Assembly (NCBI RefSeq): GCF_009911795.1
Contig: NZ_CP047898.1
Coordinates: 4,340,001-4,404,000 of the forward strand
Reading direction: 5' to 3'
Length of the DNA: 64,000 nucleotides
From: Pseudarthrobacter psychrotolerans
GTDB lineage: Bacteria; Actinomycetota; Actinomycetes; Actinomycetales; Micrococcaceae
The notes below the pieces were generated by a model. It was not told the origin of the DNA and did not search any database. It saw only the letters and a list, made by a program, of their open reading frames with translations. How positions within the stretch are numbered: position 1 is the stretch's first letter; each line of letters begins with the position of its first letter. Shown piece after piece: positions 14,911 to 23,737 of the stretch. A program made the translations under genes and the position numbers.

Positions 14911-16239
14911 GTGAAGATCCTGTTCGCCAGCCAAGCCATTGACGGCCATTTCAACCCCATGACCGGCGTGGCGATGCGGCTCAAGGACCGCGGCCACGAA
15001 GTGGCCTGGTACACGGGGCCTGTTTATGCGGACAGGCTCGGCGGGATGGGAATCCAGCACTTCCCCTTCCGCAGGGCCACAGAGCACCGCGCGGACAACC
15101 TCAATGAGCTCTACCCGGAGCGGGCCAAGCTGAAAGGCCCACGGGCCATCGGCTTCGACGGCGAGAAAATCTTCGCCAGCAATGTCAGCCACTTCTTCGA
15201 GGACATCCGGGAAGTCGCGCAACAGGATCCGTTCGACGTCTTGGTGGCGGACAGTTCCATGTTCATTCACCGCCTCGTCTCCCATCTGATGGGCACCCCG
15301 GTGGTGAATTTTGTCGCGATCCCCAACATGGAAAGCGACCCGCGGGTACCCCCGCTCTTCTTCGGGTTCCGGCCGCCCCGCAATCCGGTGGAGAAAGCGG
15401 TCCAAGGCCTCGCGGGCCTGCTGTCCGACAAGGTCATCCTTCGCCCGGCCAGCCAAAGCTACCGGCGGCAGCACGCCGCCTACGGCCAGGCTGTCCCGCG
15501 GGAAGGCCGGCTGACGGACGAACCCTACCGGTGCTCGGACGCCATCATCCAGACCGGCCCGGAATCCCTGGATTTCCCGCGGCGCCGGGTCAACCCCAAA
15601 GTGCACTACGTCGGTGCGCTCCTGCCGTACCGGTCGGCAGGCCAGACAGGCACCGGCTCCGGCGGGAACTGCGGGTCCACCGGGAACGGCGGGGACGGCG
15701 GGTTTCCCCGGTCGTATCCCGCAACGCTCGTAATAACCCAGGGAACCGTGGACAACCTCGACCAGGACAAACTCATTGTTCCGGCGCTTGAAGCGGTCAA
15801 GGACATGGACGCGTTGGTCATCGTCGCAACCGGCGGGCACGGCACCGAGGCGTTGACAGCCCGCTACGCGCAACCCAACGTGGCGGTGCGGGACTACGTG
15901 GACTTCGCGGAGGTCTTTGACTTCACGGATTGCTTTATCACCAACGGCGGGTTCGGCGGTGTGCAGCTGAGCCTGTCCAAGGGCGTTCCGTTGGTGGTGT
16001 CGGGCATCAATGAGGGCAAAAGTGATGTTAACGCCCGGGTGGAATACGCCGGCGTCGGCATTAACCTCAGAACGGAATCACCCAAACCCGCCGACATTGC
16101 CGCTGCAGTGGGAAAGATCCTGGCCGATCCCGGCTGGAAAAGCCGCGCACGGAAGATGCAGGAGCAGTTCGAGGGTGAGGATCCCGCCGAAGCCGCTGCC
16201 GCAGTGGTGGAGGACGCGGGCAGGCGTACGCCGGGCTGA
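14911..16239 (+). CDS. GT1-family (UGT-like) glycosyltransferase
   Basis: A 442-residue protein with two Rossmann-like halves. The N-terminal acceptor domain begins MKILFASQAIDGHFNPMTG (GHxxP motif). The C-terminal nucleotide-sugar domain carries TLVITQGTVDN, FITNGGFGGVQLSLSKGVP (the donor-binding NGG/GG loop where many members have HGG) and NARVEYAGVGINL. Family members move a sugar to a small acceptor such as a macrolide, lipid or flavonoid. A Gly-rich insert near residues 250-270 (GTGSGGNCGSTGNGG) separates the halves. GTG at 14911 is chosen over the upstream in-frame start at 14866 because it begins the domain. Confidence 0.8.
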   Translation: MKILFASQAIDGHFNPMTGVAMRLKDRGHEVAWYTGPVYADRLGGMGIQHFPFRRATEHRADNLNELYPERAKLKGPRAIGFDGEKIFASNVSHFFEDIREVAQQDPFDVLVADSSMFIHRLVSHLMGTPVVNFVAIPNMESDPRVPPLFFGFRPPRNPVEKAVQGLAGLLSDKVILRPASQSYRRQHAAYGQAVPREGRLTDEPYRCSDAIIQTGPESLDFPRRRVNPKVHYVGALLPYRSAGQTGTGSGGNCGSTGNGGDGGFPRSYPATLVITQGTVDNLDQDKLIVPALEAVKDMDALVIVATGGHGTEALTARYAQPNVAVRDYVDFAEVFDFTDCFITNGGFGGVQLSLSKGVPLVVSGINEGKSDVNARVEYAGVGINLRTESPKPADIAAAVGKILADPGWKSRARKMQEQFEGEDPAEAAAAVVEDAGRRTPG

Positions 16240-16266
16240 GACCGGCACCGGGGCATAATGGAGGCC

Positions 16267-16965
16267 ATGCGACGGACTGTATTGGGGATCCTGGCCGCCC
16301 TCTTCCTGCTGGCGGGTACTGCCTGCAGCATCACCACCGAGGACCCGGGCTACGTGGCGCCGCCCCCGCTGCCGGCTATGGAGCAACTCGAACAGGCAGC
16401 CCTGACTGACCCCGCCGCGTTCAGGGCCAGCGGGGACGTCCTGTCCTTCATCACGGAGGACCGGAATATTGTGTGCTCCCTGACGTCGGCGCGTGGGGAA
16501 CACCTTAACCTCCCGTATGAGCCGAACAGCTTCAGCGACGCGGCCAACAACAAGCTCGCCACCGTCCCCGTGGCGCACTGTGAGCTTGCTGGTTACCCCA
16601 AACCTGCCGCGGGCGACATCAGGGACGACTGCGGCGGCACCGGCCTGGGCTATCTGGGCGGCACAGCGCTGCTCAACCCGGACAAGGCAACGTACGGGGA
16701 TTGCCGTTCCGGCGTCACACAAATGGAGGCAGCGTACGGACCCAAGGGGAACAAGGCCGGTCCGCTGACGGAACTGCCGGCCCTCGCCGAGGGCCAGAAC
16801 CTGGAACGGAACGGACTGCGCTGTACCGCCTACAACGGCGGCGTGGCATGCGGAAACGTCTCGGCCGGCGTCGGGTTCTTTGTGGCCCGGGACCGCTACG
16901 AACTTATTTCCAAGGCAGCGGCAACAGCCTCTCCGGCACCGGCAGAGGCCTCAAAAACCCCGTAA
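16267..16965 (+). CDS. Secreted or lipid-anchored hypothetical protein
   Basis: A 232-residue protein with an N-terminal signal (MRRTVLGILAALFLLAG) followed by TAC, a weak lipobox candidate. The mature part has five further cysteines (IVCSLTSARG, VAHCELAG, RDDCGGTG, YGDCRSG, LRCTAYNGGVACGN) in a pattern seen in actinobacterial secreted proteins, and an Ala/Pro-rich tail. I do not recognise a function. The ATG at 16267 is preferred to 16258 because it puts Arg-Arg next to the start. A classic terminator overlaps its stop codon. Confidence 0.7.
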   Translation: MRRTVLGILAALFLLAGTACSITTEDPGYVAPPPLPAMEQLEQAALTDPAAFRASGDVLSFITEDRNIVCSLTSARGEHLNLPYEPNSFSDAANNKLATVPVAHCELAGYPKPAAGDIRDDCGGTGLGYLGGTALLNPDKATYGDCRSGVTQMEAAYGPKGNKAGPLTELPALAEGQNLERNGLRCTAYNGGVACGNVSAGVGFFVARDRYELISKAAATASPAPAEASKTP

Positions 16966-16978
16966 TCTAGGGGTTTTT
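16953..16978 (+). terminator. Rho-independent terminator
   Basis: AAAAACCCC (16953-16961) pairs with GGGGTTTTT (16970-16978) around an 8-base loop, ending in a T run. It overlaps the 3' end of the preceding gene. Confidence 0.85.
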
Positions 16979-17024
16979 CTACGCTCCATAGAATAGTGTC
17001 GTTACTCACATAAGGGGTACTGTG

Positions 17025-17187
17025 GAACGGGCCGGTCCTCAGAGAGGACTAGAGTTCCGAATGGAGCATTGCGCAGTGGGGCCCGTTTCCGAACTGGCCG
17101 CAGGTGCAGGCAATCCGCAGCCCGGTCATCGTCTTCGGCGGTGCCCGACTGTACAGAAACTACTTCGACGTAGAAGGACACTAAACC
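17025..17187 (+). promoter_or_regulatory. Structured 5' leader of sucCD
   Basis: The ~200 bases before sucC hold no gene. A long-range pairing joins GGAACGGGCC (17024-17033) and GGCCCGTTTC (17080-17089), enclosing the small hairpin GGTCCTC-agag-GAGGACT region. A TAGAAT box at 16989-16994 could be the -10. A ribosome site AGAAGGA lies just before the GTG. The structure suggests a regulated leader; I cannot assign it to a known riboswitch class. Confidence 0.4.
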
Positions 17188-18357
17188 GTGGACCTGTTTG
17201 AATACCAGGCGCGCGATATGTTCGAGGCGCACGGTGTACCCGTGCTTGCCGGCATCGTGGCGTACACCCCAGAAGAAGCAAAGGCAGCTGCCGAGAAAAT
17301 CGGCGGCGTAACTGTCGTTAAGGCCCAGGTTAAGGCCGGTGGCCGCGGTAAGGCTGGCGGCGTCAAGGTTGCCAAAACCGCCGATGAGGCGTTTGAGCAC
17401 TCCACCAACATCCTGGGCATGGACATCAAGGGCCACACCGTTAACAAGGTGATGATTGCCCAGGGTGCCGACATTGCCGAGGAGTACTACTTCTCCGTGC
17501 TGCTGGACCGGGCCAACCGCAACTACCTGGCTATGTGCTCGGTAGAAGGCGGCATGGAAATCGAACAGCTCGCCGTCGAACGCCCTGAGGCGCTCGCCAA
17601 AATCGCCATCGATCCCGCTGTGGGCATCGACCAGGCCAAGGCTGACGAAATCGTTGCAGCTGCAGGCTTCGATGAGGAACTGCGCGGCAAAGTCGCCGCC
17701 GTGATCCTCAAGCTCTGGGACGTCTTCAAGAAGGAAGACGCCGCCCTCGTTGAGGTCAACCCGCTCGTCAAGACCGGCGCTGGCGACATCGTGGCGCTGG
17801 ACGGCAAGGTCTCCCTCGACGAGAACGCCGAGTTCCGCCACGCCAAGCACGCCCTCCTTGAAGACAAGGACGCTGCCGATCCGCTCGAGGCCAAGGCCAA
17901 GGCGCAGGACCTGAACTACGTCAAGCTGGACGGTGAAGTGGGCATCATCGGCAACGGTGCTGGCCTGGTTATGTCCACCTTGGACGTTGTTGCCTACGCC
18001 GGTGAAAACCACGGCAACGTTAAGCCCGCCAACTTCCTGGACATCGGCGGTGGAGCTTCCGCTGAGGTCATGGCTGCCGGCCTCGACGTCATCCTGGGCG
18101 ACCCGCAGGTCAAGTCCGTGTTCGTGAACGTCTTCGGTGGCATCACCGCGTGTGATGCCGTCGCCAAGGGCATCGTTGGCGCGCTGGCCGAGCTGGGCCA
18201 CAACGCGAACAAGCCGCTGGTAGTCCGCCTCGACGGCAACAACGTTGAGGAAGGCCGCCGCATCCTGGCCGAGGCCAACCACCCGCTGGTTACCCTGGCC
18301 GCCACCATGGACGAGGGCGCCGACAAGGCCGCCGAGCTCGCCAACGCAGCTAAGTAA
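17188..18357 (+). CDS. sucC: Succinyl-CoA ligase (ADP-forming), beta subunit
   Basis: A 389-residue ATP-grasp protein starting [19 protein letters not shown], the standard SucC N-terminus. [19 protein letters not shown] is the ATP-grasp phosphate loop, EVNPLV holds metal ligands and [18 protein letters not shown] is the C-terminal ligase-CoA flavodoxin-like motif. With SucD it makes succinate and ATP from succinyl-CoA in the TCA cycle. The start is GTG. sucD follows after an 11-base gap. Confidence 0.97.
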   Translation: MDLFEYQARDMFEAHGVPVLAGIVAYTPEEAKAAAEKIGGVTVVKAQVKAGGRGKAGGVKVAKTADEAFEHSTNILGMDIKGHTVNKVMIAQGADIAEEYYFSVLLDRANRNYLAMCSVEGGMEIEQLAVERPEALAKIAIDPAVGIDQAKADEIVAAAGFDEELRGKVAAVILKLWDVFKKEDAALVEVNPLVKTGAGDIVALDGKVSLDENAEFRHAKHALLEDKDAADPLEAKAKAQDLNYVKLDGEVGIIGNGAGLVMSTLDVVAYAGENHGNVKPANFLDIGGGASAEVMAAGLDVILGDPQVKSVFVNVFGGITACDAVAKGIVGALAELGHNANKPLVVRLDGNNVEEGRRILAEANHPLVTLAATMDEGADKAAELANAAK

Positions 18358-18368
18358 AGGGACGCACC

Positions 18369-19271
18369 ATGTCTATCTATCTGAACAAGGACTCCAAGGT
18401 CATCGTCCAGGGCATCACCGGCGGCGAAGGCACCAAGCACACCGCCCTGATGCTGAAGGCCGGCACCAACATTGTTGGTGGCGTCAACGCCCGTAAGGCC
18501 GGCACCACGGTCCTGCACGGCGACGCCGAAATCAACGTTTTTGGCACCGTCAAGGAAGCCATTGCCGAAACCGGCGCCGACGTCTCCATCGTCTTCGTCC
18601 CGCCGGCATTCACGAAGAACGCCGTGGTTGAAGCCATCGAAGCAGGCATCGGCCTGGTCGTCGTCATCACCGAAGGCGTGCCCGTCCAGGACTCCGCCGA
18701 GTTCTGGGCACTGGCCCAGTCCACGGTTGACGCCGACGGCAAGCAGGTCACCCGCATCATCGGGCCGAACTGCCCCGGCATCATCACCCCCGGTGAAGCG
18801 CTGGTCGGCATCACGCCGAACAACATCACGGGTAAGGGCCCCATCGGCCTGGTTTCCAAGTCCGGAACCCTGACCTACCAGATGATGTACGAACTGCGCG
18901 ACCTGGGCTTCTCCACCGCCATCGGCATCGGCGGCGACCCCGTCATCGGCACCACGCACATCGACGCCCTGGCCGCGTTCGAGGCTGACCCCGAGACCAA
19001 GGCGATCGTGATGATTGGCGAAATCGGTGGCGACGCCGAAGAGCGTGCTGCCGACTACATCAAGGCATACGTCACCAAGCCCGTTGTTGGCTACGTTGCC
19101 GGCTTCACTGCTCCCGAAGGCAAGACCATGGGCCACGCCGGCGCCATCGTCTCCGGTTCCGCCGGAACCGCCCAGGCCAAGAAGGAAGCCCTCGAGGCTG
19201 CAGGCGTGAAGGTCGGCAAGACGCCGTCCGAGACCGCCAAGCTGCTGCGCGAAGTCTACGCAGCGCTCTAG
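18369..19271 (+). CDS. sucD: Succinyl-CoA ligase (ADP-forming), alpha subunit
   Basis: A 300-residue protein with the CoA-binding Rossmann domain first ([35 protein letters not shown]), [14 protein letters not shown] in the middle and [20 protein letters not shown], which carries the active-site histidine that is phosphorylated. [17 protein letters not shown] closes the protein. It forms the heterodimer/tetramer with SucC. Its transcript ends in two strong tandem hairpins. Confidence 0.97.
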   Translation: MSIYLNKDSKVIVQGITGGEGTKHTALMLKAGTNIVGGVNARKAGTTVLHGDAEINVFGTVKEAIAETGADVSIVFVPPAFTKNAVVEAIEAGIGLVVVITEGVPVQDSAEFWALAQSTVDADGKQVTRIIGPNCPGIITPGEALVGITPNNITGKGPIGLVSKSGTLTYQMMYELRDLGFSTAIGIGGDPVIGTTHIDALAAFEADPETKAIVMIGEIGGDAEERAADYIKAYVTKPVVGYVAGFTAPEGKTMGHAGAIVSGSAGTAQAKKEALEAAGVKVGKTPSETAKLLREVYAAL

Positions 19272-19300
19272 GTTTCGAAGCAAAACAGCACCACAAAGTA

Positions 19301-19363
19301 CAACGCGGGGTCACTTACGGCCCATTCCACTCGGTGGGATGGACCGTAAGTGACCCCGCGTTG
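19301..19363. terminator. Palindromic terminator after sucCD (family B)
   Basis: Perfect 20-bp arms (19301-19320 and 19344-19363) surround a 23-base centre that is again nearly palindromic (CATTCCAC/GTGGGATG). Part of the arm, GGTCACTTACGGCCC, resembles the arms of the hairpins at 61223 and 63600. Confidence 0.8.
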
Positions 19364-19373
19364 CTTGTTAAGC

Positions 19374-19421
19374 ACGACGGCGGACGGTCACCTTCCCGCG
19401 AAGGTGACCGTCCGCCGTCGT
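19374..19421. terminator. Palindromic terminator (ACGACGGCGG family), copy 1
   Basis: Perfect 21-bp arms (19374-19394 and 19401-19421) with a 6-base loop. The outer ten bases ACGACGGCGG recur as the outer arms at 22219 and 56050. It lies between sucD and the converging MarR gene. Confidence 0.85.
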
Positions 19422-19450
19422 ACTTGCAGCCGCGCCTGGGTGCGCGGTGA

Positions 19451-19900
19451 CTAGGCGTTCGCGTGGAGCCGGGGGAGTGCGTCCACCAGCGCTGCCAGCT
19501 CGGGAATCTCCTGGGCCTCCGCCAGGGCGCGTTCCAGGGTGGCGTCATGGACCGGCCGGGTTTCCTCCAGCAGGGCGATGCCGCTGGGCGTGAGCTCGGT
19601 GTAGATGCCACGGCGATCGTCCGCGCAGAGGATCCGGGTCAGCAGGGCGCGGTCCTCAAGCCTGTTGACCAGCCGGGTGGTGGCGCTGGCGCTAAGCGCG
19701 GTGGCGCGCGCGAGCTGCTGCATGCGCATGTGCCAGCCGTCCTGGCGGCTGAGCGCATCCAGCACGGTGTACTCCACCACTGACAGCTTTGATTCGGCCT
19801 GCAGGGAGCGTTCCAGCTCACCCTCGATCAGGCCGTGCAGCGCCGCGAGCGTGCGCCAACCCTGTGCCCGGACCTCCACGGCGTCGTCCTTGATGCCCAT
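19451..19900 (-). CDS. MarR-family transcriptional regulator
   Basis: A 149-residue winged-helix protein. Residues 30-110 carry the MarR pattern: SVVEYTVLDALSRQDGWHMR, LARATALSASATTRLVNRLE (recognition helix) and the wing DRALLTRILCADDRRGIYTELT, with the DDRRG hallmark. MarR dimers usually repress a divergent efflux or detoxification gene until a small molecule binds. It is divergent from the MFS gene at 20070, with inverted TAGTTGC/GCAACTA repeats between them, so it most likely controls that transporter and itself. Confidence 0.9.
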   Translation of the reverse strand: MGIKDDAVEVRAQGWRTLAALHGLIEGELERSLQAESKLSVVEYTVLDALSRQDGWHMRMQQLARATALSASATTRLVNRLEDRALLTRILCADDRRGIYTELTPSGIALLEETRPVHDATLERALAEAQEIPELAALVDALPRLHANA

Positions 19901-19962
19901 CTGTCTTTCCTCTCGCGGGTGCTCCAGCCGCCTGGCGGCGTGAGGCGGAGCACAATCGATAA

Positions 19963-20018
19963 TAGTTGCTTGCGCGGTGTATCTGCTTGTGCAACAATAA
20001 ATAACGCGTCTGCAACTA
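19963..20018. promoter_or_regulatory. Probable MarR operator region
   Basis: TAGTTGC (19963-19969) and GCAACTA (20012-20018) form an inverted pair, with a further GCAACA at 19991. They lie in the AT-rich gap between the divergent MarR and MFS genes, where a MarR dimer would block both promoters. Confidence 0.45.
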
Positions 20019-20069
20019 CTAGCTTACGCGTCCTATCTCATTCCGTACAGTTTTCAAAGGAGCATCCAC

Positions 20070-21296
20070 ATGCCCATTGGCCTGATAGCCCTCGCCCTCG
20101 GCGGGTTCGGCATCGGACTCACCGAGTTCGTGATCATGGGCCTGCTGCCCGAGGTTGCCGCCGACTTCCAGGTCAGTGAGGCCACGGCCGGCTGGCTGAT
20201 CTCCGGATACGCCCTCGCCGTGGTGGTCGGCGCACTGGTGCTGACCGCGGCGGTGACCCGCTTCGAACGCAAGCCCGTTCTGGCCGTCCTGCTGGTGCTG
20301 TTCATCGCCGGCAACCTGGTCTCCGCCATCGCTCCCGATTACGGGATGATGATGATCGGCCGGATCATCGCCGCCCTGGCGCACGGTGCCTTCTTTGGCA
20401 TCGGAGCCGTGGTGGCCGCGGACATGGTGGCCCCCAACAAGAAAGCCGGCGCCATCGCCATCATGTTCACCGGGCTCACCGCCGCCAACGTCCTGGGCGT
20501 GCCGTTCGGCACCATGCTGGGGCAGGCCGCCGGCTGGCGCTCCACCTTCTGGGCCATCACCGTCATCGGAGGCATCGCCCTGGCGGGAATCCTCGCTCTG
20601 GTTCCGAAGACCGGCCACGGCGACACCACGCCGGGAACCCTGCGCAGTGAACTGCGCGCCTTCCGCTCCGCCCAGGTGTGGCTCTCCATCCTCGTCACGA
20701 TCCTCGGCTACGGCGGGATGTTCGGCGCTTTCACCTACATCGCCTTCACGCTCACCGAGGTCACCGGCTTCGCCGCCTCCACGGTGCCGTGGCTGCTGAT
20801 CGTCTTCGGCGTGGGCCTCTTTGTCGGCAACACCATCGGTGGCAAGGCCGCGGACCGCAACGTGGACCGCACGCTCGTTGTGGTGCTCTCCGTGCTGGTG
20901 GTTGTACTCGTCGGCTTTGCCCTGGCCGCCGGCAACCAGGTGCTCACCGTCGCTTCCGTCGTCCTGATGGGAGGCTTCGGCTTCGCCACTGTGCCGGGAC
21001 TGCAGATGCGCGTGATGAAGTACGCCTCCAACGCCCCCACCCTCGCGTCCGGCGCAAATATCGGTGCCTTCAACGTGGGCAACGCCCTCGGCGCCTGGCT
21101 CGGCGGCGTGACCATCACGGCCGGACTTGGCTACACCTCGCCCATCTGGGCAGGGGCCGGCATCACCCTGCTGGGGCTCGTGGTGATGATCATCGCCGCC
21201 GCCGGAGCCAAGCGGGCCGTCCGGCAGGCATCCGCCGATGCCAACGCTGCCCCCGGCGGACGCGTGGCCGCCGAGCCCGTCGCCGTCCTGCACTAA
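20070..21296 (+). CDS. MFS transporter, DHA1-type
   Basis: A 408-residue protein with twelve predicted membrane helices. The N-terminal helix is LIALALGGFGIGLTEFVIMGLLPEVA, as in the YdhP/AraJ/Cmx-like DHA1 group. The loop 2-3 motif is degenerate (TRFERKPVLAVLL) and helix 5 has FGTMLGQAAGWRSTFW (motif C-like). The group exports drugs or sugars; the substrate is not known. An AAGGAG site precedes ATG 20070. It is divergent from a MarR gene and followed after 40 bases by an aldo/keto reductase. Confidence 0.88.
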   Translation: MPIGLIALALGGFGIGLTEFVIMGLLPEVAADFQVSEATAGWLISGYALAVVVGALVLTAAVTRFERKPVLAVLLVLFIAGNLVSAIAPDYGMMMIGRIIAALAHGAFFGIGAVVAADMVAPNKKAGAIAIMFTGLTAANVLGVPFGTMLGQAAGWRSTFWAITVIGGIALAGILALVPKTGHGDTTPGTLRSELRAFRSAQVWLSILVTILGYGGMFGAFTYIAFTLTEVTGFAASTVPWLLIVFGVGLFVGNTIGGKAADRNVDRTLVVVLSVLVVVLVGFALAAGNQVLTVASVVLMGGFGFATVPGLQMRVMKYASNAPTLASGANIGAFNVGNALGAWLGGVTITAGLGYTSPIWAGAGITLLGLVVMIIAAAGAKRAVRQASADANAAPGGRVAAEPVAVLH

Positions 21297-21336
21297 CCCT
21301 TCAAACCTCAATCCTCAACCTGAAACAGGAGAACCC

Positions 21337-22182
21337 ATGACTTCCACCCCCATCACCACGTCCATCCCCGAGATCACCCTCAACAACGGCGTGCGGATGC
21401 CGCAGTTGGGGTTCGGCGTCTTCCAGGTGTCCGACGACGACACCGCCGCCGCGGTCAGCCACGCGCTTGCCGCCGGTTACCGGAGCATTGACACCGCCGC
21501 CATCTACGGCAATGAGGCAGGCACCGGACGCGCCATCGCCGAGTCGGGCATTGATCGTGAAGAACTGTTCATTACGTCCAAACTGTGGGTGGCCGACCTC
21601 GGCTACGACGCCACGCTGGCAGCGTTCGATGCCAGCCTGGACAAGCTGGGACTGGACTACCTGGACCTCTACCTCATCCACTGGCCGGCGCCGGCAGCCG
21701 GCCTGTACCTCGAGTCCTGGCGGGCGCTCGAGCACCTGCTGGCCAGCGGTAAGGCCCGGGCCATCGGCGTCTCCAACTTCCTCCCCGAACACCTGCAGAA
21801 GATCATCGACCTGGGCGGCACAGTCCCGGCCATCAACCAGATTGAACTCCACCCGGCCCTGCAACAGCGGGACATCGCAGACTTCAACGCCGCCCATGGG
21901 ATCGCCACGGAGGCGTGGAGCCCGCTTGCCCAGGGCGCTGTGCTGGCAGATCCGGCCGTTACGGGCATCGCCGCTCGGCATGGTGTGAGTGCCGCGCAGG
22001 CCATCCTGCGCTGGCACCTGCAGCAGGGTCGGATCATCATCCCCAAGTCCGTCACCCCGCGGCGGATCCGGGAGAACCTGGACGTGTTCGGCTTCGACCT
22101 GACCGCGGATGAGCTGTCGGTCATCGACGGCCTGGAGCGGGATGGCCGCACCGGTCCGCACCCGGCCGAGTTCAATGGCTAG
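21337..22182 (+). CDS. Aldo/keto reductase (2,5-diketogluconate reductase type)
   Basis: A 281-residue TIM-barrel enzyme. It shows LNNGVRMPQLGFGVFQV, YRSIDTAAIYGNEAGTGRAI (catalytic Asp and Tyr), LFITSKLWV (catalytic Lys), LDLYLIHWPAP (catalytic His), IGVSNFLPEHL and IPKSVTPRRIRENLDVF (NADPH phosphate binding). The family reduces aldehydes and ketones with NADPH. The frame extends up to 21238, but ATG 21337 after CAGGAG is the family-like start. It is probably cotranscribed with the MFS gene under MarR control, which suggests detoxification of a reactive carbonyl. Confidence 0.9.
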   Translation: MTSTPITTSIPEITLNNGVRMPQLGFGVFQVSDDDTAAAVSHALAAGYRSIDTAAIYGNEAGTGRAIAESGIDREELFITSKLWVADLGYDATLAAFDASLDKLGLDYLDLYLIHWPAPAAGLYLESWRALEHLLASGKARAIGVSNFLPEHLQKIIDLGGTVPAINQIELHPALQQRDIADFNAAHGIATEAWSPLAQGAVLADPAVTGIAARHGVSAAQAILRWHLQQGRIIIPKSVTPRRIRENLDVFGFDLTADELSVIDGLERDGRTGPHPAEFNG

Positions 22183-22216
22183 ACCTTCCTCAGGTCTCTG
22201 ACAGGTTCGACCACCA

Positions 22217-22269
22217 GTACGACGGCGGCCGGTGACCTTCTCCGGGAAGGTAACCGGCCGCCGTCGTAC
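22217..22269. terminator. Palindromic terminator (ACGACGGCGG family), copy 2
   Basis: Seventeen perfectly paired bases (22217-22233 with 22253-22269), one mismatch, then ACCTTC/GAAGGT around a 5-base loop. It shares the outer ACGACGGCGG arm with copies 1 and 3 and sits between converging genes. Confidence 0.85.
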
Positions 22270-22285
22270 GCGTTTAAGGGCTTTT

Positions 22286-22768
22286 CTAGACTTTGGCGCC
22301 GCTGAGCAGTTCGTCGAGCCGCTCGTAGCCCTCGGTCATGCCACCCTCCATGCCTGACTGCGCCATGCCGTCGCGGGCCTCCTGGGTGGGGTAGACCGAG
22401 TGGCCGCGGACGCGGGACCGGCCGTCGCCGAGGTCCTCGAAGGTGAGGAACTCGATGCTGACCACATCGGGGTAGCCGCCGAATTCGAAGGTCTGGATGG
22501 CAAATTCGTTCTCGCGGACGGTGTGATAGACACCGCTGAATTCGTAAGCGACGCCGTCGGGCCCGGTGTGTACGTAGCTGTAGCTGCCACCGGTCCGGAA
22601 GTCGAGGTGGTTGATTTCCATCTTCATGCCACGCGGGCCGAGCCACTGGATGACGAGCTCCGGGTCCTTGTGCGCGCGGAAGACGTCCGCCACCGGGAAG
22701 TCGAATTCGCGGTCGTAGTCGATGAAGGGGAGTCCTTCAGGAATGGTGAGATTCAGTGGATTGCTCAT
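22286..22768 (-). CDS. SRPBCC (AHSA1-like) protein
   Basis: A 160-residue START-like protein. FDFPVADVFRAHKDPELVIQ, WLGPRG, RTGGSYSYVHTGPDGV and FEDLGDGRSRVRGHSVYPT are the usual strands of AHSA1-type SRPBCC proteins, and the C-terminal helix is GGMTEGYERLDELL. The fold binds hydrophobic ligands, but no ligand is known. Start 22768 overlaps the stop of the upstream ArsR gene by four bases; the frame can be extended to 22873 only inside that gene. ArsR-SRPBCC pairs are very common, and the pair is presumably autoregulated. Confidence 0.88.
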   Translation of the reverse strand: MSNPLNLTIPEGLPFIDYDREFDFPVADVFRAHKDPELVIQWLGPRGMKMEINHLDFRTGGSYSYVHTGPDGVAYEFSGVYHTVRENEFAIQTFEFGGYPDVVSIEFLTFEDLGDGRSRVRGHSVYPTQEARDGMAQSGMEGGMTEGYERLDELLSGAKV

Positions 22769-23124
22769 GATGATTCCTTGGGGTGGTTGCCGCCGTTGGC
22801 GGAACTGGATCTGAGCACGGCGTCCAGGCTGCGGAACTGCTCTTCGCGGACCAGCCGGTACTGGTCGATCCACGCTGTGAGTGCCTCCAGCCGTGAGGGA
22901 TTCAGGTGGACGGGCCGGCGCTGGGCTTCCCTGCTGCGGGTGACGAGCCCTGCCTGCTCGAGGACCTGGATATGCTTCGAGACCGCCTGTTTGGTGATCG
23001 CGAAGGGTTCCGCTAATTCGTTGACTGTTGCCTGCCCGCGGCTGAGCCGGTCGATGATCCGCCGCCGCACGGGGTCGGCCAGGGCCATAAAGGCCGAGTC
23101 CAGGGTGCCGTCGTCGGGGTTCAT
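22765..23124 (-). CDS. ArsR-family transcriptional regulator
   Basis: A 119-residue winged-helix protein: LDSAFMALADPVRRRIIDRL, GQATVNELAEPFAITKQAVS (recognition helix), KHIQVLEQAGLVTRSREAQR and HLNPSRLEALTAWIDQYR. This is the non-metal ArsR subgroup that accompanies SRPBCC proteins; no Cys metal site is seen. ATG 23124 (MNPDDGTLDSAF) is preferred because the ATG of the longest frame at 23172 lies inside the palindromic operator. Confidence 0.88.
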   Translation of the reverse strand: MNPDDGTLDSAFMALADPVRRRIIDRLSRGQATVNELAEPFAITKQAVSKHIQVLEQAGLVTRSREAQRRPVHLNPSRLEALTAWIDQYRLVREEQFRSLDAVLRSSSANGGNHPKESS

Positions 23125-23170
23125 CGTGGTGCAGGCCTTTCTGAATCGGTAATCAACTAATTCATTGATC

Positions 23171-23182
23171 AACCATATGGTT
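23171..23182. promoter_or_regulatory. Operator of the ArsR/SRPBCC unit
   Basis: AACCATATGGTT is a perfect 12-bp palindrome, widened on both sides to TCAACCATATGGTTGTTT, with another AACCAT following. It lies about 50 bases upstream of the regulator's start, the usual place for autorepression. Confidence 0.6.
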
Positions 23183-23235
23183 GTTTAACCATACAGCCGA
23201 CCCTGCCCGTGCGGAAGGGGTTTCCGGGGATTTCC

Positions 23236-23279
23236 TTGCCGTCCATCCCGATAGTTTGTTAGTATGTCAGGACAAACTA
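23236..23279 (+). promoter_or_regulatory. Promoter and operator of the tautomerase gene
   Basis: TTGCCG (23236-23241) and TAGTAT (23260-23265) are 18 bases apart. The 16 bases ATGTCAGGACAAACTA (23264-23279) follow directly and are identical to 38675-38690, next to the promoter of the sugar-binding-protein gene. Confidence 0.55.
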
Positions 23280-23292
23280 CAGGGAGATGAAA

Positions 23293-23697
23293 ATGCCGCT
23301 GGTTCGAATCGATGTTAATCAAGGGCGCAGCTCCGAGGAGTTGCAGCGCCTAAGCCGCGGAATCCACGATGCCATCCTCGCGGAGTATGCCATCCCCGAG
23401 CGGGACTATTTCCACGTCCTTACGGAGCATCCACAGGGCCAGATTGTCGCCCAGGATGCGGGGCTTGGCTTCGATCGCACCACTGATGTGGTGATGATCC
23501 AGATCTTTACGCAAGGTGGCCGGAGTCGGGCGGCCAAGCAATCCCTCTTCGCCGCGATCGCTGACCGGCTGGCCGGACTTGATATTGCCGGCGAGGACGT
23601 ATTTATCGGATATGTGGAGAATTCCGCCGATGACTGGTCGTTCGGCTTCGGGCGGGCACAGTATGTCACTGGCGAACTCGCGGTCCCCCGGAAGTAA
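23293..23697 (+). CDS. Tautomerase-superfamily protein
   Basis: A 134-residue protein beginning MPLVRIDVNQGRSSEELQRL. The superfamily uses Pro-2 (Pro-1 after Met removal) as a general base. This decides the start: ATG 23293, not the in-frame ATG two codons earlier at 23287, leaves proline at the N-terminus. IHDAILAEYAIPERDYFHVL, FDRTTDVVMIQIF and EDVFIGYVENSADDWSFGFG follow, as in the tautomerase_2-like group. It may interconvert keto/enol forms of a pathway intermediate. It lies upstream of iolC and shares its operator-like motif with inositol-island promoters. Confidence 0.85.
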   Translation: MPLVRIDVNQGRSSEELQRLSRGIHDAILAEYAIPERDYFHVLTEHPQGQIVAQDAGLGFDRTTDVVMIQIFTQGGRSRAAKQSLFAAIADRLAGLDIAGEDVFIGYVENSADDWSFGFGRAQYVTGELAVPRK

Positions 23698-23737
23698 TCC
23701 TAAGGGCGCCAAGTCGGCCCTTATGCAGGTTGTAAAC

